Positions 16,860 through 26,200 of a stretch of 64,000 nucleotides of DNA are shown piece after piece. The position numbers and the translations under genes were made by a program. This DNA is from Pseudaquabacterium terrae. GTDB taxonomy: Bacteria; Pseudomonadota; Gammaproteobacteria; Burkholderiales; Burkholderiaceae_C. The notes under the pieces were generated by a model, which was not told the DNA's origin, ran no database searches, and worked only from the letters and a program-made list of their open reading frames with translations. Location: NCBI RefSeq assembly GCF_013266755.1, contig NZ_JABRWJ010000006.1, forward strand, positions 248,001-312,000, given 5' to 3'. How positions within the stretch are numbered: position 1 is the stretch's first letter; each line of letters opens with the position of its first letter.

Positions 16860-17999
16860 TCAGCGTTGGCCGCGGCGCGCCTTGACGGCGTCGCTCAAGA
16901 TCTGCAGCGTCGTCAGCGAATCGTCCCAGCCGATGCAGGCGTCGGTGATGCTCTTGCCGTACTCCAGCGCCGCCGGGTCGTCCTTGCCGGGGGTGAACTT
17001 CTGCGCGCCGGCATGCAGGTGGCTTTCGACCATCACGCCGACGATGCAGCGGCTGCCCTCGGCGAGCTGCGCGCCGATGTCGCGCGCGACGTCGACCTGC
17101 CGCTGGTGCTGCTTGCTGCTGTTGGCGTGGCTGCAATCGATCATCAGCCGGCACGGCAGCTTGGCCGCTTCGAGCTCGGCGCAGGCCGCGTCGACGCTCT
17201 TCTTGTCGTAGTTCGGCGCCTTGCCGCCGCGCAGGATGACGTGGCAGTCCTTGTTGCCCTTGGTCGAGACGATCGCCACCTGGCCGTTCTTGTGCACCGA
17301 CAGGAAGTGGTGCGGCCGCGACGCGGCCTGGATCGCATCGGTGGCGATCTTCAGGTTGCCGTCGGTGCCGTTCTTGAAGCCGATCGGCGCCGACAGGCCG
17401 GACGCCAGCTCGCGGTGCACCTGGCTTTCGGTGGTGCGCGCGCCGATCGCGCCCCAGGAGATCAGGTCGCCGATGTACTGCGGGCTGATCGTGTCGAGGA
17501 ACTCGCTGCCCGCCGGCACGCCGAGGCGGTTGATGTCGACCAGCAGCTGGCGCGCGATGCGCAGCCCTTCGTGGATGCGGTAGCTCTCGTCGAGGTACGG
17601 GTCGTTGATCAGGCCCTTCCAGCCGACGGTGGTGCGCGGCTTCTCGAAGTACACGCGCATCACGATCTCCAGCGTGTCGGCGTGCTTCTCGCGCTCGGCC
17701 TTCAGCTGGCGGGCGTATTCGATTGCCGCGGCCGGGTCGTGGATCGAGCAGGGCCCGATGATCACCAGCAGCCGATCGTCCTTGCCGGAGAGGATGCGGT
17801 GCGCGGCATCTCGCGTCTTGCCGACCAGCTTCTCGATCGGCGTGCCGGCGATCGGGAAGAAGCGGATCAGGTGTTCGGGCGGCGGCAGGGGCACGACATC
17901 CTCGATGCGCTGGTCGTCGGTTTCGCTGGTCTTCTCGCTCAGCGCGTAGCCGAAGCCACCGCCGTCGGAGGAATGGCTGCTGGTGGATTTGGGTGTCAT
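16860..17999 (-). CDS. aroG: 3-deoxy-7-phosphoheptulonate (DAHP) synthase, AroG class
   Basis: 379 residues. It condenses phosphoenolpyruvate with erythrose 4-phosphate, the first step of aromatic amino acid synthesis. It aligns along its whole length with E. coli AroG: LLVIIGPCSIHDPAAAIEYA, RVYFEKPRTTVGWKGL, GAIGARTTESQVHRELASGL, GFKNGTDG, IDCSHANSSKQ and GVMVESHL, which contain the metal ligands and substrate-binding Lys/Arg residues. Compared with AroG it has an N-terminal extension of about 25 residues. Transcription appears to be controlled by an aromatic-amino-acid attenuator in the leader (18033-18167). Which amino acid inhibits the enzyme cannot be told by eye. Confidence 0.95.
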   Translation of the reverse strand: MTPKSTSSHSSDGGGFGYALSEKTSETDDQRIEDVVPLPPPEHLIRFFPIAGTPIEKLVGKTRDAAHRILSGKDDRLLVIIGPCSIHDPAAAIEYARQLKAEREKHADTLEIVMRVYFEKPRTTVGWKGLINDPYLDESYRIHEGLRIARQLLVDINRLGVPAGSEFLDTISPQYIGDLISWGAIGARTTESQVHRELASGLSAPIGFKNGTDGNLKIATDAIQAASRPHHFLSVHKNGQVAIVSTKGNKDCHVILRGGKAPNYDKKSVDAACAELEAAKLPCRLMIDCSHANSSKQHQRQVDVARDIGAQLAEGSRCIVGVMVESHLHAGAQKFTPGKDDPAALEYGKSITDACIGWDDSLTTLQILSDAVKARRGQR

Positions 18000-18032
18000 G
18001 GCTGCTCTCCGAAACGAAAGGACGAAAGGACG

Positions 18033-18059
18033 AAAAAAAACCGCCGGGGCTGCCGGCGG
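18033..18059 (-). terminator. Intrinsic terminator in the aroG leader (attenuator)
   Basis: On the minus strand the stem CCGCCGG / CCGGCGG encloses the loop CAGCC and is followed by eight T residues, a textbook intrinsic terminator. It ends 34 bases before the aroG ATG, so it sits inside the leader rather than after a gene. Its 5' arm can pair instead with an upstream segment at 18112-18118. Confidence 0.88.
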
Positions 18060-18118
18060 TTCGTTGAGGGTTCGCTTGCTTCTCTATCTGGGCTGCAGGC
18101 TTGCCTCTCCTCCGCCGG
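18053..18118 (-). promoter_or_regulatory. Antiterminator pairing of the aroG attenuator
   Basis: The leader-peptide segment CCGGCGG (18112-18118, codons 17-19) is an exact 7-pair complement of the terminator's 5' arm CCGCCGG (18053-18059). A ribosome stalled on the aromatic codons just upstream would leave it free to form the antiterminator; a ribosome reaching the stop codon would cover it and allow the terminator. Confidence 0.75.
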
Positions 18119-18167
18119 TGCGGTGCGAGAACCAAAAGTAGCCAAAAAAGAAGACGGCCGAACGCAT
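18084..18167 (-). CDS. aroG leader peptide rich in Phe, Tyr and Trp
   Basis: A 27-codon reading frame, too short for automatic gene calling. Residues 6-13 read FFFGYFWF: five Phe, one Tyr and one Trp in eight codons, a composition very unlikely by chance in GC-rich DNA. The stop (TAG) lies 24 bases before the terminator stem. There is no Shine-Dalgarno sequence, but a promoter -10 box ends 8 bases before the ATG, so the message would start at or within a base or two of the ATG (leaderless). Leaderless attenuator peptides are known, for example trpL of Sinorhizobium. The peptide would sense charged tRNA-Phe, -Tyr and -Trp to control aroG. Confidence 0.85.
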   Translation of the reverse strand: MRSAVFFFGYFWFSHRTGGGEASLQPR

Positions 18168-18175
18168 GGGCGGCG

Positions 18176-18203
18176 ACTGTAGCACGCGATTGCTGCGCCG
18201 CAA
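18176..18203 (-). promoter_or_regulatory. Sigma-70-type promoter for the aroG leader
   Basis: On the minus strand TTGCGG (18198-18203), a 16-base spacer and TACAGT (18176-18181). It predicts a start of transcription at about 18167-18170, at the leader-peptide ATG. Neither box is perfect, but position and spacing fit. Confidence 0.55.
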
Positions 18204-18238
18204 TACCTGCATCGAGCGCCGACCCAGGCCGCGCCGGC

Positions 18239-19702
18239 TCAGGCGGTGCCGCCGACCGTCAGCCCGTCGATGCGCAGCGTCGGCTGGCCGACGCCGACCG
18301 GCACGCTCTGGCCTTCCTTGCCGCAGACGCCGACGCCGGTGTCGAGCTCGAGGTCGTTGCCGATCATCCTGACGCGCGTCAACGCGTCGGGCCCGTTGCC
18401 GATGATGGTCGCGCCTTTCACCGGGTATTGGACGCGGCCGTTCTCGACCCAGAAGGCTTCGCTGGCCGAGAACACGAACTTGCCGCTGGTGATGTCGACC
18501 TGGCCGCCGCCGAAGTTCGTCGCGTACAGGCCGCGCTTGATGCTGGCGACGATCTCTTCCTTGGTCTTGTCGCCGGCCAGCATGTAGGTGTTGGTCATGC
18601 GCGGCATCGGCACGTGGGCGTAGCTCTCGCGGCGGCCGTTGCCGGTCGCATCGACGCCCATCAGCCGGGCGTTCATCGAGTCCTGGATGTAGCCCTTCAG
18701 GATGCCGTCCTCGATCAGCACGTTGCGTTGCGACGGATGGCCCTCGTCGTCGACGTTCAGCGAGCCGCGGCGATCGGGCAGCGTGCCGTCGTCGAGCACC
18801 GTGACGCCCTTGGCGGCGACGCGCTGGCCGATGCGGCCGGCGAAGGTGGATGAGCCCTTGCGGTTGAAATCGCCCTCGAGCCCGTGGCCGACCGCCTCGT
18901 GCAGCAGCACGCCGGGCCAGCCCGGGCCGAGCACGACGGTCATCTCGCCGGCCGGCGCCGGACGCGATTCGAGGTTCGTCAGCGCCGCGTTGACGGCCTG
19001 GTCGACATAACGCTCGAGCTGAGCGTCCTGGAAGTAGCCGAGGCCGAAGCGCCCGCCGCCGCCGCCGGAGCCGACCTCGCGCCGGCCGTTCGATTCGGCG
19101 ATCACGGTGATCGACATGCGCACCAGCGGCCGCACGTCGGCGGCGCGCGTGCCGTCGGCGCGGGCGACCAGCACGACGTCGTACTCGGCGGCCAACCCGG
19201 CCATCACCTGCACGATGCGCGGATCACGCGCGCGGGCGATGCGCTCGATCTTCTCCAGCAGCGCGACCTTCTGCGCGCTGTCGAGCGTCGCGATCGGGTC
19301 GGTCGGGCCGTAGAGCGCGCGGCTGCCGGCGATCTTCGGCGCGCCGCTGATCTTCACGCGCCGGCTCTGACCGGCCGCCGCGATGCTGCGCACGGTGCGC
19401 GCGGCGTCGAGCAGCGAGGCCTCGGAGATGTCGTCGGAATAGGCGAAGGCGGTCTTCTCGCCGGCGACCGCGCGCACGCCGACGCCCTGGTCGATCGAGA
19501 AGCTGCCGCTCTTGACGATGCCTTCTTCCAGGCTCCAGCCTTCATGGCGGGTGATCTGGAAATACAGGTCGGCATCGTCGACGCGGTGCTCGCCGATCGT
19601 GCCCAGCGCCTTGACGAGCCCGGGCTCGTCGAGGCCGAAGGGGTCGAGCAGCATCGAGCGGGCGATGGCCAGGCGTTCGAGGGTGGGTTCGCGGGAGATC
19701 AT
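18239..19702 (-). CDS. tldD: TldD, metalloprotease subunit
   Basis: 487 residues, full length. TldD pairs with TldE (PmbA) to form a zinc protease that trims peptides, for example microcin B17 leader and the CcdA antitoxin in E. coli. Seen: DADLYFQITRHEGWSLEEG near residue 45, the SGGGGGRFGLGYF loop, and the zinc motif HEAVGHGLEGD with the downstream NDLELDTGVGVCGKEGQ block. The partner tldE is not in the window. The gene shares its strand with aroG but its 3' end lies upstream of the aroG promoter, so they are probably separate units. Confidence 0.95.
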   Translation of the reverse strand: MISREPTLERLAIARSMLLDPFGLDEPGLVKALGTIGEHRVDDADLYFQITRHEGWSLEEGIVKSGSFSIDQGVGVRAVAGEKTAFAYSDDISEASLLDAARTVRSIAAAGQSRRVKISGAPKIAGSRALYGPTDPIATLDSAQKVALLEKIERIARARDPRIVQVMAGLAAEYDVVLVARADGTRAADVRPLVRMSITVIAESNGRREVGSGGGGGRFGLGYFQDAQLERYVDQAVNAALTNLESRPAPAGEMTVVLGPGWPGVLLHEAVGHGLEGDFNRKGSSTFAGRIGQRVAAKGVTVLDDGTLPDRRGSLNVDDEGHPSQRNVLIEDGILKGYIQDSMNARLMGVDATGNGRRESYAHVPMPRMTNTYMLAGDKTKEEIVASIKRGLYATNFGGGQVDITSGKFVFSASEAFWVENGRVQYPVKGATIIGNGPDALTRVRMIGNDLELDTGVGVCGKEGQSVPVGVGQPTLRIDGLTVGGTA

Positions 19703-19711
19703 CGGCCGATC

Positions 19712-20599
19712 TTAGCCCTCGCGCAGCTCCAGCGCCCGGCTGTACAGCGCGTTGCGCGGCGCGCCGCTGATGTCGGCGGCCAGCGTCACCGCCTGCTTCA
19801 GCGGCAGCTCGCGCAGCAGGAGCGCCAGCACGCGCTCGCCTTCGGCCGCCGCGGCCGGCGCCGTCGACGCGGCGGGCACGGCATGCAGCACCAGCACGAA
19901 TTCGCCGCGGCCGCGCTGCGCATCGGCGGCCAGCCAGCCCGGCGCGTCGGCGGCGGCGAGGGTGTGCACCTGCTCGAATTGCTTCGTCAGCTCGCGGCAG
20001 ATCGTCAGCTGCCGTTGCGGCGCGAGCTCGGCCAGCAGCTCGATCAGCTTGTGAATGCGGTGCGGGGCCTCGAACAGCACCTGGCTGCCCGGCAGCGCGA
20101 GCAGCGCGTCGAGCGCGTCGCGCCGCTCCTGGCCTTTCGGCGGCAGGAAACCGTGAAAGCCGAAGCCGGTGGCCTGCGCATCGCCGGCGACGCTGAGCGC
20201 GGCGACGACGCTGCTGGCGCCCGGGATCGCGACCACCGGATGACCGGCCGCTGCGGCCGCGGCGACCAGCGCCGCGCCGGGATCGCTGATCGCCGGCGTG
20301 CCGGCATCGCTGGCATAGGCCACGCGCTCGCCGGAGGCCAGCCGCGCCAGCACCTGCTGCGACGCGGCGAGCTCGTTGTGCTCGTGCAGCGCGATCAGCG
20401 GCTTGTCGAGGCCGAGGTGGTGCAGCAGCCGGCCGGTGACGCGGGTGTCCTCGCAGGCCACCGCGTCGACCAGGTCGAGCAGATGGATCGCGCGCAGCGT
20501 CAGGTCGGCCAGGTTGCCGATCGGCGTCGCGACCACGTAGAGTGCGCCGGCCGCAAAGCGCTGCCCCCCGGCGGCGGCGGCGGCGGCTTGAAGCAGCAT
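19712..20599 (-). CDS. rsmI: RsmI, 16S rRNA cytidine-1402 2'-O-methyltransferase
   Basis: 295 residues from the ATG at 20599. SAM-dependent tetrapyrrole-methylase-fold enzyme that methylates C1402 of 16S rRNA. Seen: LYVVATPIGNLADLTLRA, CEDTRVTGRLLHHLG, YASDAGTPAISDPG, IPGASSVVAALS, FHGFLPPKG and FEAPHRIHK, all family signatures. The frame is open to a TTG at 20650, but that would run into the divergent yraN start at 20610, so the shorter form is preferred. The rsmI/yraN/diaA/dolP neighbourhood mirrors E. coli yraL-yraN-yraO-yraP, except that lpoA is missing. Confidence 0.93.
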   Translation of the reverse strand: MLLQAAAAAAGGQRFAAGALYVVATPIGNLADLTLRAIHLLDLVDAVACEDTRVTGRLLHHLGLDKPLIALHEHNELAASQQVLARLASGERVAYASDAGTPAISDPGAALVAAAAAAGHPVVAIPGASSVVAALSVAGDAQATGFGFHGFLPPKGQERRDALDALLALPGSQVLFEAPHRIHKLIELLAELAPQRQLTICRELTKQFEQVHTLAAADAPGWLAADAQRGRGEFVLVLHAVPAASTAPAAAAEGERVLALLLRELPLKQAVTLAADISGAPRNALYSRALELREG

Positions 20600-20609
20600 C
20601 GAGGGAGCA

Positions 20610-21005
20610 ATGGTCACGACAGGCGGCAGGTCAGGCGGCACGACGACCAAGTCACGCGGCGACGTGGCGGAAGAGCGCGCGCTTCAGTTTCTTCAAGACC
20701 AGGGCTTGCGCCTGGTGTGCCGCAATTATCGGCTGGCGGGTGGGCCGCATGCGCGCGGCGCCGAGGTCGACCTGATCGTGGCCGATCGGGACGGCACGCT
20801 GGTCTTCGTCGAGGTGCGCTCGCGCGCCGACGGCCGCGCCGGCGGCGCCGCGGCCAGCGTCAGCGGGCTGAAGCAGCGCCGCATCGTGCGCGCCGCGCAG
20901 CACTACCTGATGCGCTTGCGCACGCCGCCGCCCTGCCGCTTTGACGTGATCGCGATCGACGGCGACCAGCTCGAGTGGCTGCGCGGCGCGTTCGATGCCG
21001 GGTGA
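20610..21005 (+). CDS. yraN: YraN, UPF0102 nuclease-like protein
   Basis: 131 residues. A UPF0102 protein with a restriction-endonuclease-like fold. Seen: RGDVAEERALQFLQDQGLRLVCRNYR, then AEVDLIV and LVFVEVRSR, in which E, D and E-x-R/K stand where PD-(D/E)xK nucleases have their metal ligands. The ATG follows AGGGAGCA. It is divergent from rsmI, with only 10 bases between the start codons, so their 5' regions must overlap on opposite strands. Cellular function is unproven. Confidence 0.9.
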   Translation: MVTTGGRSGGTTTKSRGDVAEERALQFLQDQGLRLVCRNYRLAGGPHARGAEVDLIVADRDGTLVFVEVRSRADGRAGGAAASVSGLKQRRIVRAAQHYLMRLRTPPPCRFDVIAIDGDQLEWLRGAFDAG

Positions 21006-21056
21006 GTCACCGGCACTTCGGCAGTTCCGTAACCGCCGCTTGCAGACCCCTGTCAT

Positions 21057-21629
21057 ATGATCCCGCGCATGCTCGAGCAGCGCATCCAGCAGCACTTCTT
21101 CGAAAGCGCCGACCTCAAATACCAGGCCGCCGAAGTGTTGTCCCGTCCGGTGGCCGAAGCGGTGCAGGCCATCGTTGCCGGCTTCACCGCGGGTGGACGC
21201 ATGCTGGTCGCCGGGCTCGCCGGCGCCGCGCCGCTGGCGCAGCTGGTGGCGGCCAATCTGCTGCAGGGCTTCGAACGTGAACGGCCGGGGCTCGCCGCGC
21301 TGGCCCTCGGCCCCGATGCCGCCACGTGGCCGCGCCAGGTCGAGACGCTGGGCCAGCCCGGTGATCTGCTGCTGCTGATCGATGCCGACGGCAATGCGAT
21401 CGCGCTGGTCGATGTGGCGCGCGCGGCCCAGGACAAGGACATGACGGTGATCGCGTTGACCGGCCGCACCGGCGGCGCACTGCGCGAGGTGCTCGGCGAG
21501 ACCGACGTGCTGCTGACGGTGCCGCACGAGCGCCGCGCGCGCGTGCTCGAAGTGCAGCTGCTGGTGTTGCACTGCATGTGCGACGCGATCGATCTGCAAC
21601 TGCTCGGTGAACAACAGGATCCTGCATGA
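21057..21629 (+). CDS. SIS-domain protein, divergent DiaA/GmhA relative
   Basis: 190 residues. The position (yraN then this then a BON lipoprotein) and segments such as LEQRIQQHFFESADLKYQAAEVL and DMTVIALTGRTGG match E. coli DiaA, which binds DnaA and helps initiation at oriC. It differs where DiaA and GmhA have GNGxSA: here the loop reads AGLAGAAPLAQ, and the loop after DLLL has DADGNAIAL in place of STRGNS. Sugar-phosphate binding may therefore be lost. ATG at 21057 or 21069. It overlaps the next gene by 4 bases (ATGA). Confidence 0.8.
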   Translation: MIPRMLEQRIQQHFFESADLKYQAAEVLSRPVAEAVQAIVAGFTAGGRMLVAGLAGAAPLAQLVAANLLQGFERERPGLAALALGPDAATWPRQVETLGQPGDLLLLIDADGNAIALVDVARAAQDKDMTVIALTGRTGGALREVLGETDVLLTVPHERRARVLEVQLLVLHCMCDAIDLQLLGEQQDPA

Positions 21630-22258
21630 AGCAACTTTTCGCATCCGTCTCGCGCTGCGCCGCCGTGGTGGCCCTGGCGGCGATCACGACCCCGCTCTTC
21701 AGCGGCTGTGCGCCGCTGATGGTCGGTGGTGCCGTCGTCGGCGGCCTGATGGCCAGCGATCGCCGCACCTCGGGCGCGCAGGTCGAGGACCAGTCGATCG
21801 AGCTGAAGGCGGTCAGCCGCGTCAAGACGGCCATCGGCGATCGGGGGCACGTCAACGTCACCAGCTACAACCGCATGGTGCTGATCACCGGCGAGGTGGC
21901 CAGCGACGCCGACCGCGCCGCCGTCGAGCAGGCGCTCGGCCAGATCGAGAACGTGCGCTCGGTGGTCAACGAGCTGGCGGTCACGGCCGCCAGCTCGATC
22001 GGTTCACGCTCGAACGACGTCGTGCTGACGAGCAAGGTCAAGGCCAGCCTGATCGACGCGCGCGACCTGCATGCCAACGCCTTCAAGGTGGTGACCGAGC
22101 GCGGCCAGGTCTTCCTGCTCGGCCGCGTGACCGAGCGCGAGGCGAACCGCGCGACCGAAGTCGCGCGCTCGATCGGCGGCGTGCAGAAGGTGGTGCGCGT
22201 GTTCGAGCTGATCAGCGAGGCCGAGCTGGCCTCCGGACAGCCACCGAAGCAACAGTAG
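21626..22258 (+). CDS. dolP: Outer-membrane lipoprotein with two BON domains (DolP/YraP-like)
   Basis: 210 residues. It begins with a lipoprotein signal ending LFSGC (Cys at residue 27). Two BON domains follow (about 58-120 and 132-200), with the repeated pattern VKTAIGDRGHVNVTSYNRMV and VKASLIDARDLHANAFKVV. BON domains bind phospholipid; E. coli DolP keeps the outer membrane intact and localises to the division site. The ATG overlaps the stop of the SIS-domain gene, implying coupling. Assignment rests on domain layout plus the conserved diaA-dolP pairing. Confidence 0.9.
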   Translation: MKQLFASVSRCAAVVALAAITTPLFSGCAPLMVGGAVVGGLMASDRRTSGAQVEDQSIELKAVSRVKTAIGDRGHVNVTSYNRMVLITGEVASDADRAAVEQALGQIENVRSVVNELAVTAASSIGSRSNDVVLTSKVKASLIDARDLHANAFKVVTERGQVFLLGRVTEREANRATEVARSIGGVQKVVRVFELISEAELASGQPPKQQ

Positions 22259-22264
22259 CGCGCG

Positions 22265-23152
22265 CTACTTCAGCCGGCGAATCAGGCTGGACGTGTCCCA
22301 GCGGTTGCCGCCCATCGCCTGCACGTCGGCGTAGAACTGGTCGACCAGCGCGGTCACCGGCAGCTTCGCGCCGTTGCGGCGCGCCTCGTCTAGCACCAGC
22401 CCGAGGTCCTTGCGCATCCAGTCGACCGCGAAGCCGAATTCGAACTGGCCGTCGACCATCGTCTTGCCGCGGTTGTCCATCTGCCAGCTCTGCGCGGCGC
22501 CCTTGCCGATGACCTCGAGCACTTGCTTCATGTCCAGCCCGGCACGGTCGCCGAAGGCGATGGCTTCGGCCAGCCCCTGCACCAGCCCGGCGATGGCGAT
22601 CTGGTTGACCATCTTCGCCAGCTGACCCGCGCCACTCTCACCGACCCGCGTGACCGCGCGGGCGAAGGCCATCGCTACCGGCTGCATCGCGTCGAAGGCG
22701 GCCGCATCGCCGCCGCACATCACCGTCAGCAGGCCGTTGACCGCGCCGGCCTGGCCGCCGGAGACCGGCGCGTCGACGAAGTGCAGGCCGCTCTGCATCG
22801 CGATTTCGTTCAGCTCGCGCGCGACAGCCGCCGAGGCCGTCGTGTGGTCGACGAACACCGCGCCGCTGGCCATGCCGGCGAAGGCGCCGTCGCCGCCGAG
22901 CACGACCGAACGCAGGTCGTCGTCGTTGCCGACACAGGCGAACACGAACTGCGCACCTTGCGCCGCTTCGCGCGGCGTCGCGGCCGCGCGGCCGCCGTAC
23001 TCGGCGGCCCAGGCGGCGGCCTTGGCTGCCGTGCGGTTGTAGACCGTCACGGCGTGCCCGGCGCGCGCCAGGTGGCCGGCCATCGGATGGCCCATCACGC
23101 CGAGGCCGAGAAAGGCGACGGTCTTCGCTGCGATCGGTTCGTAGGTCTTCAT
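22265..23152 (-). CDS. 3-hydroxyisobutyrate dehydrogenase-family NAD(P)-dependent oxidoreductase
   Basis: 295 residues from the ATG at 23152. The beta-hydroxyacid dehydrogenase family reduces or oxidises small 3-hydroxyacids such as 3-hydroxyisobutyrate or tartronate semialdehyde. Seen: the Rossmann motif FLGLGVMGHPMAGHLARAGH, the substrate loop FVDAPVSGGQAGA, and the catalytic Lys in GAGQLAKMVNQ. Length is normal. The exact substrate cannot be assigned: neither valine-degradation nor glycolate genes are next to it. It converges with the BON gene (6 bases between stops). Confidence 0.9.
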   Translation of the reverse strand: MKTYEPIAAKTVAFLGLGVMGHPMAGHLARAGHAVTVYNRTAAKAAAWAAEYGGRAAATPREAAQGAQFVFACVGNDDDLRSVVLGGDGAFAGMASGAVFVDHTTASAAVARELNEIAMQSGLHFVDAPVSGGQAGAVNGLLTVMCGGDAAAFDAMQPVAMAFARAVTRVGESGAGQLAKMVNQIAIAGLVQGLAEAIAFGDRAGLDMKQVLEVIGKGAAQSWQMDNRGKTMVDGQFEFGFAVDWMRKDLGLVLDEARRNGAKLPVTALVDQFYADVQAMGGNRWDTSSLIRRLK

Positions 23153-23272
23153 CCACACGAGTGTAGAGGCCGCTGCAGCGAATGAAACACGCAGCGCCGC
23201 GATCGATACGGGGGTGCGACGGCGGCTGTCTAGACTGCAGAATCGCGCGCCCATCGGGTGTGGAGAGTTCGC

Positions 23273-26200
23273 ATGCAAGCCAGGACACGCTGGATCGGAG
23301 CGGCTGCGGCCGCGGTGGTGGTGCTCGCGGCGGCCGCCGGCTGGTGGTGGCAGCAGGGGCGACTGCCCGCCGCGCGTGAGGGCGGTGCCGGGCTGCTCGC
23401 CGGAAGCGATCCGAACGCGCCCTTCATCGCCACCGACTGCGTCGCGCGGCTGCTCGACGACAGCCCGGCGCTGGCGGTGCTGTTCAGCCAGCCGCTCGAC
23501 CGCAAGCAGAAGCTGCAGACGCAGCTGCTGGTGTCGGACCTGGGGGCCGCCGGCGCCAAGGCCGACCGCCAAGGCAAGCTGCTGCAAGGCGCCTGGGTGA
23601 TCGGCGACAACCCGCGCATCGCCTACTTCCCGTACATCGCGCCGCAGCGCCAGTTCCGCATCGAGGTGCAGGCGGGTGTGCTGGCGGCCGACGGCCGCAA
23701 GCTCGCCGAGCCCAAGCGCTGCGAAGTGGCCAGCGAAGCGATGTCGCCGTCGTTCTACTTCGCCAGCCGCGGCGTCGTGCTGCCGGCGCAGCAGAACGGC
23801 GGGCTGCCGATCGTCACGCTGAACGTGCCCGAGGTCGACCTGCAGTTCCTGCGCGTGCAGGCCGACGAACTGCCGCGCTTCTTCGAACGGGTCGCCGGCG
23901 CGCGCCGCAGCCAGGAACCGGCCGAAGAAGGCGAGGGTGACTACGAGAGCGGCTCGAACCCATCACTCAAAGGACGCGTCAGCTCCTGGGACCTCGACCA
24001 GCTGCACGCCAGCACGAAGAGCGTCTACGCCGGCCGCTTCAAGACCGAGCCGGCGGCGAACAAGCGCCGCGTCACCTTCCTGCCGGTCGAGGAGATCAAG
24101 GAGCTGCAGGAGCCGGGCGTCTACGTCGCGGTGATGTCGCAGCCGGGCCGCTTCGCGCAGGACTACCAGGTCACCTACTTCTACGTCAGCGACATCGGCC
24201 TGCAGGCGCAGCGCCACACCAGCTCGCTGGACGCCTTCGCGACCTCGCTGAAGTCGGGCGAGCCGCTGTCGGGCATCCAGTTCGAGCTGCTCGACGGCGA
24301 CGGGCGCTCGCTCGGCAAGGCCGCGGGGGACGCACAGGGCCACGCGCTCTTCGCCAGCGTGCCGGACGCCGCGACGCTGCTGGTCGCGCGGCGCGCGAAG
24401 GAGATGTCGGTGATCGCGCTGCGCGAGCCGGGGCTCGACCTGTCGGAGTTCGACGTCGGCGGTCATCCGTCGCGCAATACCAAGCTCTTCGTCTACGCCG
24501 GGCGCGACCTGTACCGGCCCGGCGAAACCTTCCAGGCCTCGGTGCTGGCGCGCAATGCCGATGGCAGGGCGATCGCGCCGCAGCCCCTGGCGGCGACCTT
24601 GAAGCGGCCGGACGGGCGCACGGTGCTGACGGCCACCTGGACGCCCAGCGGCCAGCAGCCGGGTTACTTCCAGCGTGCGGTGGCCCTGCCCGCCGACGCG
24701 CAGACCGGCACGTGGCTGCTCGAGCTGCGTGCCGACCCGGGCGCCAAGCGGCCCGATGCGAGTTTCAGCTTCCAGGTCGAGGAGTTCCTGCCCGAGCGCA
24801 TGAAGCTTGACCTGACAACGCCTAAGCCGGTGCTCGGCCGCGACGACCCGTTCGACGTGCAGGTGCGCGGCGCCTACCTGTTCGGCGCGCCGGCGGCCGG
24901 CAACCGGCTGCTGGTCAGCGCGACCACCGAGCGGCTGCGTTTCGCGCAAGCGCAGCAGTGGCCGGGATTCATCTTCGGCGACGTCGCCGACGACCGGCTG
25001 AAGAAGCGCGAGGAGGTGCCCGAACAAAGCCTCGACGAGGACGGCGATGCGACCGTGACGCTGCCGGTGGCGGCCACCGGCGCGCACTCGCCGCTGCTGG
25101 TGCGCGGCAGCTTCAGCCTGCTCGAATCGGGCGGCCGGCCGGTGGTGCGCTCGATCGAGCGCGCGGTGTGGCCGGCGCGCGAGCTGCTGGCGCTGCGCCC
25201 GCTGTTCGACCGCGATGTTGCGCAGGAGAACGCCATCGCCGAGTTCGAGCTGATTCGCGTCAACGCGCAGGGCCAGTTCGTCGCCCTGCCGGCCAATGTG
25301 AGCGTCCCCGTTCGACTGATCCGCGAGGAGCGCCGCTACTACTGGCGCTACGACGACCAGAAGGGCTGGCATTCGGGCTACGTCGAGAACGATGAGCCGC
25401 TCGAAGGTGGCAGCGTCGCTCTGACCGGCGCGCGCACCAAGCTGCGGCTGCCGGTCGGCTACGGCCGCTACCGCGTCGAGCTCGACGATCCGCAGACGAA
25501 ACTCAAGCTGCGCTACCGCTTCTATGCCGGCTGGGGCGCGCAGGATGCCGAGAGCATCGGCAACCGGCCCGACCGCGTGCAGTTGAAGCTCGCGAATGCG
25601 CCGTTGAAGGCCGGCGACAGCGCGCAGCTGACCATCACGCCGCCGCACGACGGCCACGCGCTGGTGACGGTGCAGGGCGACAAGCTGCTGTGGAGCAAGC
25701 GCATGGCAGTGTCGGCGCAGGGCACGACGCTGGCGATTCCGATCGATGCGGCGTGGAACCGGCATGACCTTTATGCGACGGTCACGGCGTATCGCCCCGG
25801 CAGTGCCGGGGACCGCGTGACGCCGGCACGTTCACTCGGCCTCGTTCACCTGCCGCTGGCCCGCGACGACCGCAAGCTGAAGCTTGCCATCCAGGCCCCG
25901 CCCAAGGTGCTCCCGGAAACGACAGTGCCGGTCAAGCTGCGCGCCGAGGGCCTGGCCGGGCAGCCGGCCTGGGTCACGCTGTCGGCGGTCGACGTCGGCA
26001 TCCTGAACATCACGCGTTTCAAGACGCCGGATCCAGCCGACTTCTTCTTCGGCAAGCACCGCTTCGATGCCGAGCTCGCCGACATGTACGGCAAGCTGAT
26101 CGAGAAGATGGACGGCCAGCGCGGCAAGCTGGCCTACGGCGGCGACGCGCGCGCCCGTGACACGCAGAGCATGCCGAAGAAGGTCAAGCTGGTCGACCTG

